Source: Chrysomallon squamiferum
Lineage: Eukaryota > Mollusca > Gastropoda > Neomphalida > Peltospiridae
Direction of reading: 5' to 3'
NCBI GenBank assembly: GCA_012295275.1
Contig: CM022673.1
Span: 12,373,288 to 12,398,287, forward strand
DNA length: 25,000 nucleotides
The notes beneath the pieces are model-generated. The model was not told where the DNA came from. It ran no database searches and was given only the letters and a program-made list of their open reading frames with translations. How positions within the stretch are numbered: position 1 is the stretch's first letter; each line of letters opens with the position of its first letter. Shown here one piece after another: positions 1-14,588 of this stretch. The position numbers and the translations under genes are program-made.

Positions 1-60
1 ATATCAACACAGCGTACACATTTTCAGGATATCGTGGTAGCAGTAAAAATGTTTTAGAAT

Positions 61-852
<792 letters not shown>

Positions 853-895
853 GACGTCACAGCAAAATATTCAAATCAGTGAAAGACCAACAATG

Positions 896-897
<2 letters not shown>

Positions 898-952
<55 letters not shown>

Positions 953-953
953 T
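898..953. repeat. (AAT)n microsatellite in intron 1 of gene A
   Basis: Perfect AAT triplets sit directly against the exon 2 acceptor, read as (ATT)n in the transcript. Shorter versions sit at the same place in B (about 6001-6040) and C (about 10872-10890). Confidence 0.95.
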
Positions 954-1617
954 AAATGAATAAAAGTAAAAATAAAGATATACTACTGATAATAATAACT
1001 GCTCGAAAAACATTTAAATAAACACACTTAAATAAAACAAAGGTATATCAGTTATATACTATTAATTAACTGCATGTTGAAATCCGTTACAGTTTTCAAA
1101 TAAATGTTTTTGTGTGTGTATTTATGTGTGTGTGTGTGTTTGTATGTATATATTAGCTGGTTACTGTTTTAAAATATCAACTTTATCCTGCGATAGCTTA
1201 GGACATTAACCAGTTATTTGTTTTATCTTGCAGCCCTAAATAATATGAAAATCAAAATGAAAGTATATTTCTTAAATATTTATTCTTGACAGTACTATTG
1301 ATTTCGTTGTCTTTATAGTTTTTAAATAACACCAATTTATTTGTTAATTATTTGAATGAAAAGAGTTTTTATCTTTTTTATTATTGTTGCTATTTTGTTT
1401 TGATTGCTTGTTTCTTTCCGAAAAGATATAAGCCAACAATTGAACACGAAAGGAGTAACTTTGTAACCAATAAGTAATTTATGAAATAATCTATATTTAT
1501 CTAGTTATCACATCTATATTTATCTAGTTATCACATCTATATTTATAGTGATATATATATATATATATATGTTTGCTTTCTGACAATTGTTCAAATAAAC
1601 AAGTAAAATCTACTCAC

Positions 1618-1660
1618 CAAATTTACAACTGTTCTAACAGTGAAAGACTGTTGCTGTACT
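1618..1660 (-). other. Gene A noncoding exon 1 (5' end approximate)
   Basis: A donor-like TTTG|GTGAGTA follows base 1618 on the minus strand, about 70 nt downstream of a TATA box. The start at about 1660 is estimated from TATA spacing. The exon has no ATG. A second donor-like GTGGTAAGTAC lies close to the predicted start, so the real donor could differ. The segment is very similar in copy C although C is otherwise diverged, which supports function. Confidence 0.5.
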
Positions 1661-1681
1661 TACCACTTACAAAATCTCACG

Positions 1682-1689
1682 TATTTATA
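1682..1689 (-). promoter_or_regulatory. TATA box of gene A
   Basis: TATAAATA on the minus strand, about 25-30 nt before the estimated start of exon 1. The same octamer is kept in B (6832-6839) and C (11358-11365). Confidence 0.6.
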
Positions 1690-1739
1690 CAACATTTTAA
1701 ATCTTTGTTTTTATGTGCACATTGCCGTAAAAATACAAA

Positions 1740-1772
1740 ACACAAATATTGTTGCTATTGATTAATTAGCTG
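1740..1772 (-). promoter_or_regulatory. Conserved upstream block of gene A with homeodomain-like core
   Basis: Read on the minus strand this block holds TAATTAATCAATAG followed by CAACAATATTTGTGTTT. It is kept in B (6891-6922, first core altered to CATTAATCA) and in C (11416-11449) although flanking DNA in C is diverged. TAATTA resembles a homeodomain core; the assignment to any factor is inference. Confidence 0.35.
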
Positions 1773-2339
1773 ATAAATAAACACAAGTCGTAAACAAAAA
1801 TAAAGAGTAATTAAAATTTAAACTATTTCATGTTTATCGTCGTTACTAAAAATAACTATGATGCTATTTCTTTTCTTCTTCTTCCTTTGTTTTTTCCTAT
1901 TCTGCTTTGTTGAAAATTAATCCATTATTCCCCGAACTTTAATTGAAAAAAGAAGTTTTTCATTACATTTACTACTGTTATGTTGATTATTAGGTTCCAA
2001 ATAACAATGTACTGTTACATTTCTTATATGAAATACATTGTTACGCAGTGATAAGGAATATTGTAAACTGCTCTGTGTGTGTGCGTGTCTTTGCGTGTCT
2101 GTGTGTGTTTGTGTTGTATTTTATCAGTGCGTTTTGTACATATCTATATGCATGTATATATCTGCATTTAGGTGTGTGTGTGCATTACCTATATGTGTGT
2201 ATATGTGTATAAATGTGTGTATATATATTATTATCACACACACCAATACACTCTTTCTTTCTTTTTTTTTTATATCTCTCTCTCTATCTATGTTTGCATC
2301 TCTGTGTCTGTATGTCTCTGTATTTTTCTCTCTATATAT

Positions 2340-2905
2340 TTGTGTGTATCTTGTATATTTGTGTGTATATTTGTATATGTATGTATTTGTGTGTATATTT
2401 TGTGTGTATATTTGTGTGTATATTTGTGTGTATATTTGTGTGTATATTTGTGTGTATATTTGTGTGTGTATATTTGATGTGTGCGAAGCCTGTGTGTATA
2501 TTTGTGTGTGAATGGATTTGTGTAATATTTTTGTGTATATATTTTGTGTGTATTTGTGTCTGTGTATATTTGTGTGTATATTTGTGTGTATCTTGTGTGT
2601 GTGTGTATATTTGTGTATATATTTGTGTATATTTGTATATTTCATATATATATATTGTGTGTATATTTATTTGTGTATATTTGTGTGTATATTTGTGTGT
2701 ATTTGTGTGTGTTTGTGTATATTTGTATGTGTTTGTGTGTATGTTTGTGTGTATGTTTGTGTGTATTTTGTGTGTATATTTGTGTGTATGTTTCTGTCTG
2801 TCTGTTTGTGTATATTTGTGTGTTTTTGTGTATATATTTGTGTGTATATTTGTGTGTGTGTATTTTGTGTGTATATTTTGTTTGTATGTTTGTGTATATT
2901 CGTGT
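2340..2905. repeat. 12-bp minisatellite, TATATTTGTGTG family (unit 1)
   Basis: Imperfect repeats of TATATTTGTGTG run up to the SINE at 2912. As the period is a multiple of three and lacks stops, several frames stay open on both strands (CVYI and THKY readings); these are not genes. Confidence 0.9.
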
Positions 2906-2911
2906 TGTTTC

Positions 2912-3175
2912 TTCATGGCAGAACGGTATCGTCGTCTGCCTTCAGAGAGCGGGTGAATGGATGTACAAATGTTCGAGTCTCGTCAGCGGCATCTGACGGG
3001 TTTGTGAGGTCGTGATTGGACTTTCTCCTCTTTCGCCAGTGCGTTCCTGAATATTTTCTATGTGCAGAGTCTATTCAGACGTACATAATACATCCTGTTT
3101 TTCCTATGTCTGTATTTTTTTCTGGTTTTCATTGATTTTATTATTATTATTATTATTTTTATTTTATGTAAATAA
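2912..3175 (+). mobile_element. tRNA-derived SINE, plus-oriented (unit 1)
   Basis: The head has a pol III A-box-like TGGCAGAACGG (2917-2927) and a B-box-like GTTCGAGTCTCG (2971-2982), followed by a unique body and an ATT-rich tail near 3135-3175. The same B-box region and the following CAGCGGCATCTGA recur in the opposite-strand copies at 4619-4770 and 9574-9724, so this is a dispersed family. Cephalopod and other mollusc genomes carry tRNA-related SINEs; the family name is not determined. Ends are approximate. Confidence 0.75.
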
Positions 3176-3187
3176 ATCGTCAAACAT

Positions 3188-3380
<193 letters not shown>

Positions 3381-3558
3381 AAAAAGGCAAGAAAGAGAGT
3401 GTATTGCGTGTGTGATAATAATAAATTATATTTTAAAAAAAAAAAAAAAAAGAGAGAGAGAAAAAGGTGCCCGATTTTTTATATTAAAAAAAAGGTTAAA
3501 AAAAAATGGTGCCCGATTTTTTCTTTTTACACAATAATTGTAAATTTACGTACGTACG

Positions 3559-3587
3559 CGGTCAAAGGTTAAAGTATTGTGACGTCA
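3559..3587. promoter_or_regulatory. Possible DR1-like plus CRE motif pair (unit 1)
   Basis: CGGTCAAAGGTTA resembles a direct repeat of nuclear-receptor half sites with one spacer base. It is followed eight bases later by a perfect TGACGTCA (3580-3587). The pair is also present in unit 2 (8425-8454). It lies about 1.9 kb upstream of gene A on its transcribed strand. Motif match only. Confidence 0.2.
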
Positions 3588-4389
3588 ACAACAACAACCT
3601 TTCACCTTTCGATATTCAGTTTGTCCTTACAGTGTCTTGTTTATCTTGAAGTTTTACCAGGATGTGAAAGGTAAGTGTTGAGATTTAGAAGATATAATAA
3701 TGTTATAATAATGTCATTGTTACTTTTATTTGTTTTGTTATTCTTCTTCTTATTATTATAATTGTTGTTGTTGTTGTTGTTTCTGCTAGGTAGGTACTTT
3801 TTTTTTTTGTTAATTAGAAACAAATAAATCAACTGTTCCATTAATTGTCATAAATTTTGAAAAACACTAACAAAATCATTTCAGATTAACAAAAATCATT
3901 ACTGGTAATATATATAATTAAATAAGTGGTAAGTAAGCAAATAAATAAATGAAAGTAATAAAGACAACTACCATAATAATAATAGATTATGTACTAATAC
4001 TACTACTATCACATGCTACTACTATTACCTATACTGTTATTACTATTGCTAATAATAATAGCAGTTATAATAATAATCATGATTATGACAATGATAATGA
4101 TGATAACAACTGTAATAAATTAAAAATAATAATAATAATAAATGATTGCTAAGTATTAAATAAACTGTTTATTGAAATAAGAAGACAACTTAATAATGTA
4201 TTAAACCTTTTTACGTTTCTGATTTTTCACAGTAAAATGCAGTTATATTAATGAAAGCTAACTTGAGGCATATCTTGTAGAAAGGCAATGGTTTTCTTCT
4301 CTGCCGTGTTAATTGTAATCAGATTGTATATGTAAGTCAGATTTTATAAGATCATTCTTTTTTTTATTGTTGTTGTACATATTTCATCC

Positions 4390-4620
4390 GTGTATGTTTG
4401 TGTTTGTTAATATGTATGTGTGTGTGTGCGTGTGTGCGTGTGTGTGTCTGCGCGCATTAACCAAAAGAGACATATAAATAAAATCGACGTAAACAATATA
4501 CTTCCTTTAGATAGTTTGACATCTTTTGTAGAACTGTATATGTATGTGTGTGTATATGTATGTGTGTATATCTGTCTGTGTATATTTGTGTGTATGTGTA
4601 TGTATGTGTGTATGCGTGTT
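4390..4620. repeat. TG/TATG-rich low-complexity tract left of the minus SINE (unit 1)
   Basis: TGTG and TATG runs surround about 65 bases of ordinary sequence (4453-4530). Similar tracts continue after the SINE to about 5005. No gene is seen here. Confidence 0.8.
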
Positions 4621-4770
4621 TTCAGGAACGAATATTCTAGACTCTGTACAGAGACAATATCTGGGAACGCACGACCTCACAAAGTTCAGATGCCGCTGAC
4701 GAGACTCGAACCTATGACTCCCATTCGCCCGCACTTTGAAGGCAACGTTACCGTTCAGCCATCAAAACAA
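4619..4770 (-). mobile_element. tRNA-derived SINE, minus-oriented (unit 1)
   Basis: Read on the minus strand it starts with TGATGGCTGAACGG (A-box-like), reaches GGTTCGAGTCTCG (B-box) about 45 nt later and continues with CAGCGGCATCTGA and a tail ending in TTCGTTCCTGAAAA. It belongs to the same family as 2912-3175 but differs in the head (GGTAACGTTGCC). It is embedded in TATG-type repeats. Confidence 0.75.
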
Positions 4771-5177
4771 TCCAGTGTATGTATCTGTGTATGTATATAT
4801 GTATGTATGACTTTACGTTTATAAGAATGCATGTACGTATGTATTTATGTGTAAAAGCATAAAAGTATGTAAATGTGTATGTATATATGTGTATATATAT
4901 ATATATATGTCTGTATGTTTGTATGTAAGTAAGTGTGCATGTATGTGTGTACGTATCTATGTATGTATTTATATTTGTGTATGTGTGTGTGCGTGTGTGT
5001 GGTTAACAAATAAATAAAGAAAGAAAGAAATCTAGAATTAAATATCACAAACACTGTTAAATAAATTCATACATTTTTTTTAATTACAAATATAAACACA
5101 ACAAACACAAACACATGATATCAACACAGCGTACACATTTTCAGGATATCGTGGTAGCAGTAAAAATGTTTTAGAAT

Positions 5178-5953
<776 letters not shown>

Positions 5954-6007
5954 GACGTCACAGCAAAATATTCAAATCAGTGAAAGACCAACAATGCTGA
6001 ATAATAC

Positions 6008-6038
<31 letters not shown>

Positions 6039-6769
6039 TAAATGAATAAAATTAAAAGTAAAGATATACTACTGATAATAATAACTGCTCGAGAAACATT
6101 TAAACAAACACACTTAAATAAAGCAAAGATATATCAGTTATATACTATTAATTAGCTGCACGTTGAAATCGTTACAGTTTTCAAATAAATGTTCTTGTGT
6201 GTGTATGTATGTCTGTCTGTGTGTGTGTATGAATGCGTGTGTGTGTGTGTGTATGCATGTGTGTGTGAGTGCGTGTTTGTATGTATGTGTGTGTGTATGC
6301 ATGTGTGTGTGTGTTCGTGTTTGTATATGTATATTAGCTGGTTACTGTTTTAAAATATCAACTTTATCCTGCGATAGCTTAGGACATTAACCAGTTATTT
6401 GTTTTATCTTGCAGCCCTAAATAATATGAAAACCAAAATGAAAGTATATTTCTTAAATATTTACTCTTGACAGTAGTATTGATTTCGTTGTCTTTATAGT
6501 TTTTAAATAACACCAATTTATTTGTTAATTATTTGAATGTAAAGAGTTTTTATCTTTTTTATTATTGTTGCTATTTTGTTTTGATTGCTTGTTTCTTTCC
6601 GAAAAGATATAAGCCAACAATTGAACACGAAAGCAGTAACTTTGTAACCAATAAGTAATTTATGAAATAATCTATATTTATCTAGTTAACACATCTATAT
6701 TTATAGTGATATATATATATATATTTGCTTTCTGACAATTGTTCAAATAAACAAGTAAAATCTACTCAC

Positions 6770-6839
6770 CAAGTTTACAACTGATCTAACTGAAAGACTG
6801 TTGCTGTACTTACCACTTACAAAATCTCACGTATTTATA
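6770..6839 (-). promoter_or_regulatory. Gene B core promoter and noncoding exon 1
   Basis: TATAAATA (6839..6832) is followed by the noncoding exon, estimated 6810..6770, with donor CTTG|GTGAGTA. Compared with A and C, a substitution and a three-base deletion break the small inverted repeat ACTGTT-CT-AACAGT in the leader. Confidence 0.5.
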
Positions 6840-7429
6840 CAACATTTTAAATCTTTGTTTTTATGTGCACATTGCCGGAAGAATACAAAACACAAATATT
6901 GTTGCTATTGATTAATGAGTTGATAAATAAACAAAAGTCGTAAACAAAAATAAAGAGTAATTAAAATTTAAACTATTTCATGTTTATCATCGTTAAAAAA
7001 AATAACTGTGATGCTATTTCTTTTCTTCTTCTTCCTTTGTTTTTTCCTATTCTGCTTTGTTGAAAATTAATCCATTATTCCCCGAACTTTAATTGAAAAA
7101 AGAAGTTTTCATTACATTTACTACTGTTATGTTGATTATTAGGTTCCAAATAACAATGTACTGTTACATTTCTTATATGAAATACATTGTTACGTAATGA
7201 TAAGGAATATTGTAAACTGATCTGTTTGTGTGTGCGTATCTTTGCGTGTCTGCGTGTGTTTGTGTTGTATTTTTTCAGTGCGTTGTGTACATATCTATAT
7301 GCATGTATATATCTGCATTTAGGTGTGTGTGTGCATTACCTATATGTGCATGTGTGTATAAATGTGTGTATATATATTATTATCACACACGCAATACACT
7401 CTCTTTCTTGCCTTTTTTCTCTCTCTCTC

Positions 7430-7897
7430 TTATATATATGTATGCATGCATGTATGTATGTATATATGTTTGTGTGTATATTTGTGTGTATGTATGTATG
7501 TATATTTGTGTGAATATTTGTGTGTATATTTGTGTGTATATTTGTGTGAATATTTGTGTGTATATTTGTGTGTATATTTGTGTGTATATTTGTGTATATA
7601 TTTGTGTGTATATTTGTATGTATATTTGTGTGTATATTTGTGTGTATATTTGGATATATATTTGTGTGTATATTTGTATATATATTTGTGTGTATATTTG
7701 TGTGTATATTTGTGTGTATATTTGTGTGTATGTTTGTGTGTATATTTGTGTGTATATTTGTGTGTATGTTTGTGTGTATATTTGTGTGTATGTTTGTGTG
7801 TATGTTTGTGTGTATATTTGTGTGTATATTTGTGTGTATATTTGTATGTATATTTGTGTGTATATTTGTGTGTATATTTGTGTGTATATTCGTGTGT
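7430..7897. repeat. 12-bp minisatellite, TATATTTGTGTG family (unit 2)
   Basis: Much more regular than its counterpart in unit 1, suggesting recent homogenisation. It leads directly into the SINE at 7905. Open frames through it are artefacts of the stop-free 12-bp period. Confidence 0.95.
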
Positions 7898-7904
7898 AGG
7901 TTTC

Positions 7905-8168
7905 TTCATGGCAGAACGGTATCGTCGTCTGCCTTCAGAGAGCGGGTGAATAGATGTCAAATGTTCGAGTCTCGTCAGCGGCATCTGACGGGTTTGTGAG
8001 GTCGTGTTTGGACTTTCTCCTCTTTCGCCAGTGCGTTCCTGAATATTTTCTGTGTGCAGAGTCTAATCAGACGAACATAATACATCCTGTTTTTCCTATT
8101 TCTGTATTTTTTCTGGTTTTCATTGATTTTATTATTATTATTATTATTTTTATTTTATGTAAATAAAT
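7905..8168 (+). mobile_element. tRNA-derived SINE, plus-oriented (unit 2)
   Basis: Duplicate of the element at 2912-3175 with the same A-box-like and B-box-like motifs and the ATT-rich tail. It is at the same position in the unit, so it was inserted before the units duplicated. Confidence 0.75.
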
Positions 8169-8180
8169 CGTCAAACATCT

Positions 8181-8183
<3 letters not shown>

Positions 8184-8249
<66 letters not shown>

Positions 8250-8300
8250 AGAGAGAGACTGAAAGAGAGTGAGAAAGTGAGAGTGAGAGAGAGAAAAAAC
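8184..8300. repeat. (GA)n microsatellite after the SINE tail (unit 2)
   Basis: GA tract, perfect to about 8247 and then interrupted. Confidence 0.9.
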
Positions 8301-8764
8301 GCAAGAAAGAGAGTGTATTGCATGTGTGTGATAATAATAAATTATATTAAAAAAAAAAAGGTTAAAAAAAAAAAGGTGCCCGATTTTTTCTTTTTACACA
8401 ATAATTGTAAATTTACGTACGTACACGGTCAAAGGTTAAAGTATTGTGACGTCAACAACAACAACCTTTCACCTTTCGATATTCAGTTTGTCCTTACAGT
8501 GTCTTGTTTATCTTGAAGTTTTACCAGGATGTGAAAGTTAAGTGTTGAGATTTAGAAGATATAATAATGTTATAATAATGTCATTATTACTTTTATTTGT
8601 TTTGTTATTGTTATTATTGTTATAATTGTTGTTGTTGTTTCTTCTGGGTACTTTTTTTTTTTTATTTTTGTTTTTGTTAATTAAATCAACTGTTCCATTT
8701 GTTGTCATAAGTTTTTTGAAAAATACTAATAAAATTATTTCAGATTAACAAAAATCATTATTGG

Positions 8765-8768
<4 letters not shown>

Positions 8769-8801
<33 letters not shown>

Positions 8802-9038
8802 TAAGTAAGTAAGCAAATAAATAAATAAAAATAATAAAGACCATAATAATAATAGATTATGTACTAATACTACTACTATCACTAATTCTGCTGCCATGCT
8901 ACTACTATTACCTATACAGCTATTACTATTGCTAATAATAATAGCAGTTATAATAATTATCATGATTATGATAATGATGATGATGATAACAACTGTAATA
9001 AATTATTAATAATAATAATAATAATAAGAACAACAACA

Positions 9039-9092
<54 letters not shown>
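8769..9092. repeat. (AT)n and (AAT)n tracts
   Basis: A short AT tract (8769-8795) is followed by degenerate trinucleotide sequence and a long AAT tract (about 9006-9090). The AAT part is far shorter in unit 1 (near 4125-4140). Confidence 0.9.
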
Positions 9093-9573
9093 GATTGCTA
9101 AGTATTAAATAAACTGTTTATTGAAATAAGAAGACAACTTAATAATGTATTAAATCTTTTTACGTTTCTGATTTTTCACAGTAAAACGCAGTTATATTAA
9201 TGAATGCTAACTTTAGGCATATCTTGTAGAAAGGCAATGGTTTTCTTCTCTGCCGTGTTAACTGAAATCAGATTGTCTATGTAAGATGGTCAGCCGAGAA
9301 ACACCTTGTTTTTCGGATTTTATAAGATCATTCTTTTTTTATTGTTGTTGTACATATTTCATCCGTGTATATTTGTGTTTGTTAATACGTATCTATGTGG
9401 GTATGTGTGTGTGTGTATGCGCGTATTTACCAAAAGAGACATATAAATAAAATTGACATAAACAGTACATTTCCTTTAGATAGTTTGACATTTTTTTGTA
9501 GAACTGTATATGTATGTGTGTATATCTGTGTGTGTGTATCTGTGTGTATGTGTATATATGTGTGTATGCGTGT

Positions 9574-9724
9574 TTTCAGGAACGAATATTCTAGACTCTG
9601 TACAGAGATAATATCTGGGAACTCACGACCTCACAAAGTTCAGATGCCGCTGACGAGACTCGAACCTATGACTCCCATTCACCCGCACTTTGAAGGCAAC
9701 GTTACCGTTCAGCCATCAAAACAA
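9574..9724 (-). mobile_element. tRNA-derived SINE, minus-oriented (unit 2)
   Basis: Duplicate of the element at 4619-4770 with only a few substitutions. TATG repeats follow it to about 9990. Confidence 0.75.
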
Positions 9725-10210
9725 TCCAGTGTATGTATCTGTGTATGTATGTATGTATGTATGTTTTTACGTTTATAAGTATGTATGTATGTACGCATGT
9801 ATTTATGTGTAAATGCATAAATGTATGTGTATGTGTATGTATATATGTATATATGTATATATGTTTGTATGTTTGTATGTATGTATGTATGTATGTATGT
9901 ATGTGTGTATGTATATGTATGTGTATATGTATATGTTAACGTATGTATGTATGTATTTATGTATTTATGCTTGTGTGTAGGCGGGATGAAATGTTAGTGT
10001 GTGTGTGTGTGTGTGTGTGTGGTAGATAAAAATTAAAATAAATAAACCTAGAATTAAATATCACAAACACTGTTAAATAAATTCATACATTTTTGTTTAA
10101 TTACAAATATAAACACAACAAACACAAACACATGATATCAACACAACGTACACATTATATTACATTTTCAGGATCTCGTGGTAGCAGTAAAAATGTTTTA
10201 GAATTTATTT

Positions 10211-10821
10211 TCACTTTTTGTCCCATCCGAATCCGTCTCTGTCCCCCCATCCATCTCCACCCCACATTCGTCCAAACCCGCCCATGCCCATGCCCATACC
10301 CATACCCATACCCCTCATACCCATACCCCCCATACCCCCCATACCCATCATCGGATAACCACCGTACATTCCACCACGAAAGCCGCCATATAATCCACCA
10401 AAACCCATTCTTCCGAATCCCCCTCCCATGCCAAATCCTCCCATGCCAAAACCACCTCTCATTCCAAATCCTCCACCATATCCATAGCCCATCATTCTTC
10501 CATTATCACCCCAATCATCACCGAACCACTGACCTGCAAACAAAACAAACAAATTTATTTATTTATTTAGTTATTACTTAATTAGTGAGCGAATGAACAG
10601 ATTCTAATAAAATCATTACAAGATAAAAAGCTAAATATGTATTGGTAATTGTATCTAGAATATTATGTATATATCTTCGCCAATTATGCACTATGTTTTT
10701 CACCTGTGATTTAATAAATAAATAAATAAATAAATAAGTAAGTAAGTAAATAAACACGCTTACCGAGTGAGCAGCCAATCACAGCAAAGAGAATAAAGCA
10801 CGTCAGAGTTATGTAAGACAT
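10211..10821 (-). CDS. Gene C: secreted Gly/Met-rich protein, diverged paralogue (join 10211..10533, 10764..10821, complement)
   Basis: Predicted 126-residue secreted protein. The signal peptide is MSYITLTCFILFAVIGCSL, two residues different from A and B. The donor (G|GTAAG) and acceptor (TTTGCAG, exon from 10533) give the same phase-1 join. The mature head is QWFGDDWGDNGR, the middle is GGFGMGGFGM-type with GGY and GM hexamer expansions (MGMGMGMGMGG), and the tail is GGDGWGDRDGFGWDKK. The stop is TGA, two codons earlier than in A and B. Intron 2 is short (230 nt) and lacks the (GA)n tract. Signal exon and tail are much better conserved than the middle. Function is unknown. Confidence 0.85.
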
Positions 10822-10914
10822 GACGTCACAGTAAAATATGCAAATCAATCAATCAAAGAGCAAGGATGCTGAATAATAATAATAATAATTATCAAAATTA
10901 AATTTAAAAACCAA

Positions 10915-11100
10915 TATATAAATAAATAAATAAATAAAATTTAAAAAAAAATATTACAAATAATGTAGTAAAAATCAAATATATTACTCATTAATAGTAG
11001 TGGTAGTAATAATAATAATAATAATAATAATAATAGGAATAAAATAAATAAATAAATGAATAAAATAAATAAATAAATAAATAAATAAATAAATAGTCAA
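10915..11100. repeat. AAAT/AAT low-complexity tracts in intron 1 of gene C
   Basis: AAAT tetranucleotide tracts (10915-10935, 11039-11095) flank an AAT tract near 11009-11034. Confidence 0.85.
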
Positions 11101-11293
11101 GATAAGTTAATTACATATACTAAAATAATTGCAAATGGAAATGTTTAAGTTACAAAAAATTAAATACTGTAAATTGTCTTATCTACTTATATATGCATAT
11201 TTCTTCATATATTTCTTCACGACTCAGAAATCACAAACACACACACATATATATATATGAATTATTTAAAATAAACTAGTAAAATCTACTCAC

Positions 11294-11365
11294 CAAGTTT
11301 ACAACTGTTCTAACAGTGAAAGACTGTTGCTGTACTTACCACTTACAAAATCTCACGTATTTATA
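11294..11365 (-). promoter_or_regulatory. Gene C core promoter and noncoding exon 1
   Basis: TATAAATA (11365..11358) is followed by a noncoding exon, estimated 11335..11294, with donor CTTG|GTGAGTA. The exon is almost identical to that of gene A, including the inverted repeat ACTGTT-CT-AACAGT. Confidence 0.5.
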
Positions 11366-11756
11366 CGAAATTTTATAATTGAATTTTTTGCGCATATAGC
11401 CCGAAGTGTTAAAAACACAAAAATTGCTGCTAGTGATTAATTAGTTGCTAAAATAAACATAAATCGATAAAAATAAATAAAGAGCAATTAAAATTCAAAC
11501 TCGTTCGTGTTTGTGACGCTTACTGCATGTATCACAGTTACTAAAATACCTCTCATGTGATTATAAACGATTGTAGATTTATCGGATGGTTGGACCTAAC
11601 CCGGAGACCCAGTCCCTATGTTTTACTTCCTCTTTCTCTTTTTGTTTCATCTATTATTTTGTGGTGAAAATTACTTTTTTTTTTTAATTTTATGTTTAGC
11701 GTTAACTGTTCAAAAAAAAAAAAAATAACTACAGTGAACACTATAAGTCATTGGGT

Positions 11757-12113
11757 GTGTATTTGGTGTGTGCTTGTGTGCGTGCATGCGTGTGTGTATG
11801 TGTTTGTATGGATACTTCTGTTTGTCTAAATGTGTGTGTTTCTGCGTGGGTTTGTATGAGTGTGTGTATTTTTGTGTGTATGAATATATCCAACCATCCG
11901 TCTACACATGCATCCATCCTTCTATCCTTCCATACATACATACATACACACATACATACATACATACCTACATACATGCATATATACATACACACGCATA
12001 CACACATACCTACATACATATATATATATACATACACACACATACACAGAAACATACACACAAACATACATACGTACATATATGCATATACACACACACA
12101 GTATTACATACAT
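11757..12113. repeat. TG-rich then CATA-rich low-complexity tract
   Basis: TGTG-type sequence (11757-11880) passes into CATACATA and CACA runs (11930-12100), so several frames stay open on both strands. From 11510 to 12720 I see no gene. Confidence 0.85.
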
Positions 12114-12449
12114 TTATATGTGTCATATATTGTAAGTGATAATGCAATGTCAGACAGATAAAATCTTCAAAATTAAGTTAAATATCATGTGCGTGTATTA
12201 AAAGCGGAGCGAGAATCGAACATGACTTTGTATCTCTGTACGTGTAAGTTATGTCCTACTAAACGTATGTGTCCTCTTCAGTTTTGTATTCCTATATACA
12301 GTGTTGATCGTTTAATTTACTTGAATTAATATTTGAAAATGCTGCACACAGAGTCATAGTTACTTAGACATACGATGACCACGTGGTTAACACGACTTGT
12401 ATTATGTCATTATTATGATAAAGAAGATTGAAATTAAAACAATAAAATT

Positions 12450-12545
12450 AATAGTAGTAGAAGTAGTTGTTGTTGTTGTAGTAGTAATAGTAGTAGTAGT
12501 AGCAGCAGCAGCAGCGGTAGTAACAATAATAATAATAATTAATTA
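12450..12545. repeat. Trinucleotide tract (AGT/GTT/AGC/AAT)
   Basis: Runs of AGT, GTT, AGC and AAT triplets with no coding signal. Confidence 0.85.
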
Positions 12546-12768
12546 AAATAAAATTAAAAGCAGATTCTAAATTTCCTGAACAAACAAGGAAGGATATTGA
12601 CTTTTATCAACGACAACGACAGCATTAACAACAACAACAACACGAAACAAACAACGATGATGTGATTGAGTGGTTTGTTAAAGAATGTTTACGGAAGTAA
12701 ATTTTACTTCGCTTTACTACGTTGTCAGGAAGCTTGTTCTTCCGATTATTAATTTTATTTTATTACAG

Positions 12769-14558
<1,790 letters not shown>

Positions 14559-14588
14559 CCATTCTAATACTGTTTATACACTTTCTAA

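Larger units (their letters stand above)
10135..11510 (-). repeat. Diverged third copy of the gene-bearing half of the unit
   Basis: Homology with units 1 and 2 starts at the same 3'-flank point (base 1 equivalent) and continues through gene C, its first exon and proximal promoter. It fades near 11510; the minisatellite and SINE half is absent. Confidence 0.75.

Noticed and set aside
2340-2905. CRISPR-like repeat array
   Set aside because: The repeats are contiguous 12-bp units without spacers, in a eukaryotic genome.
2912-2990. A functional tRNA gene
   Set aside because: Box motifs are present, but the sequence cannot form an intact cloverleaf that I can see, and it continues into a SINE body repeated elsewhere in the window.
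2038-3015. Long overlapping frames with CVYI, VCVCV and THKY repeats, also at 7187-7999
   Set aside because: They are translations of TG/TATA-type minisatellite with a stop-free 12-bp period; several frames are open at once on both strands.
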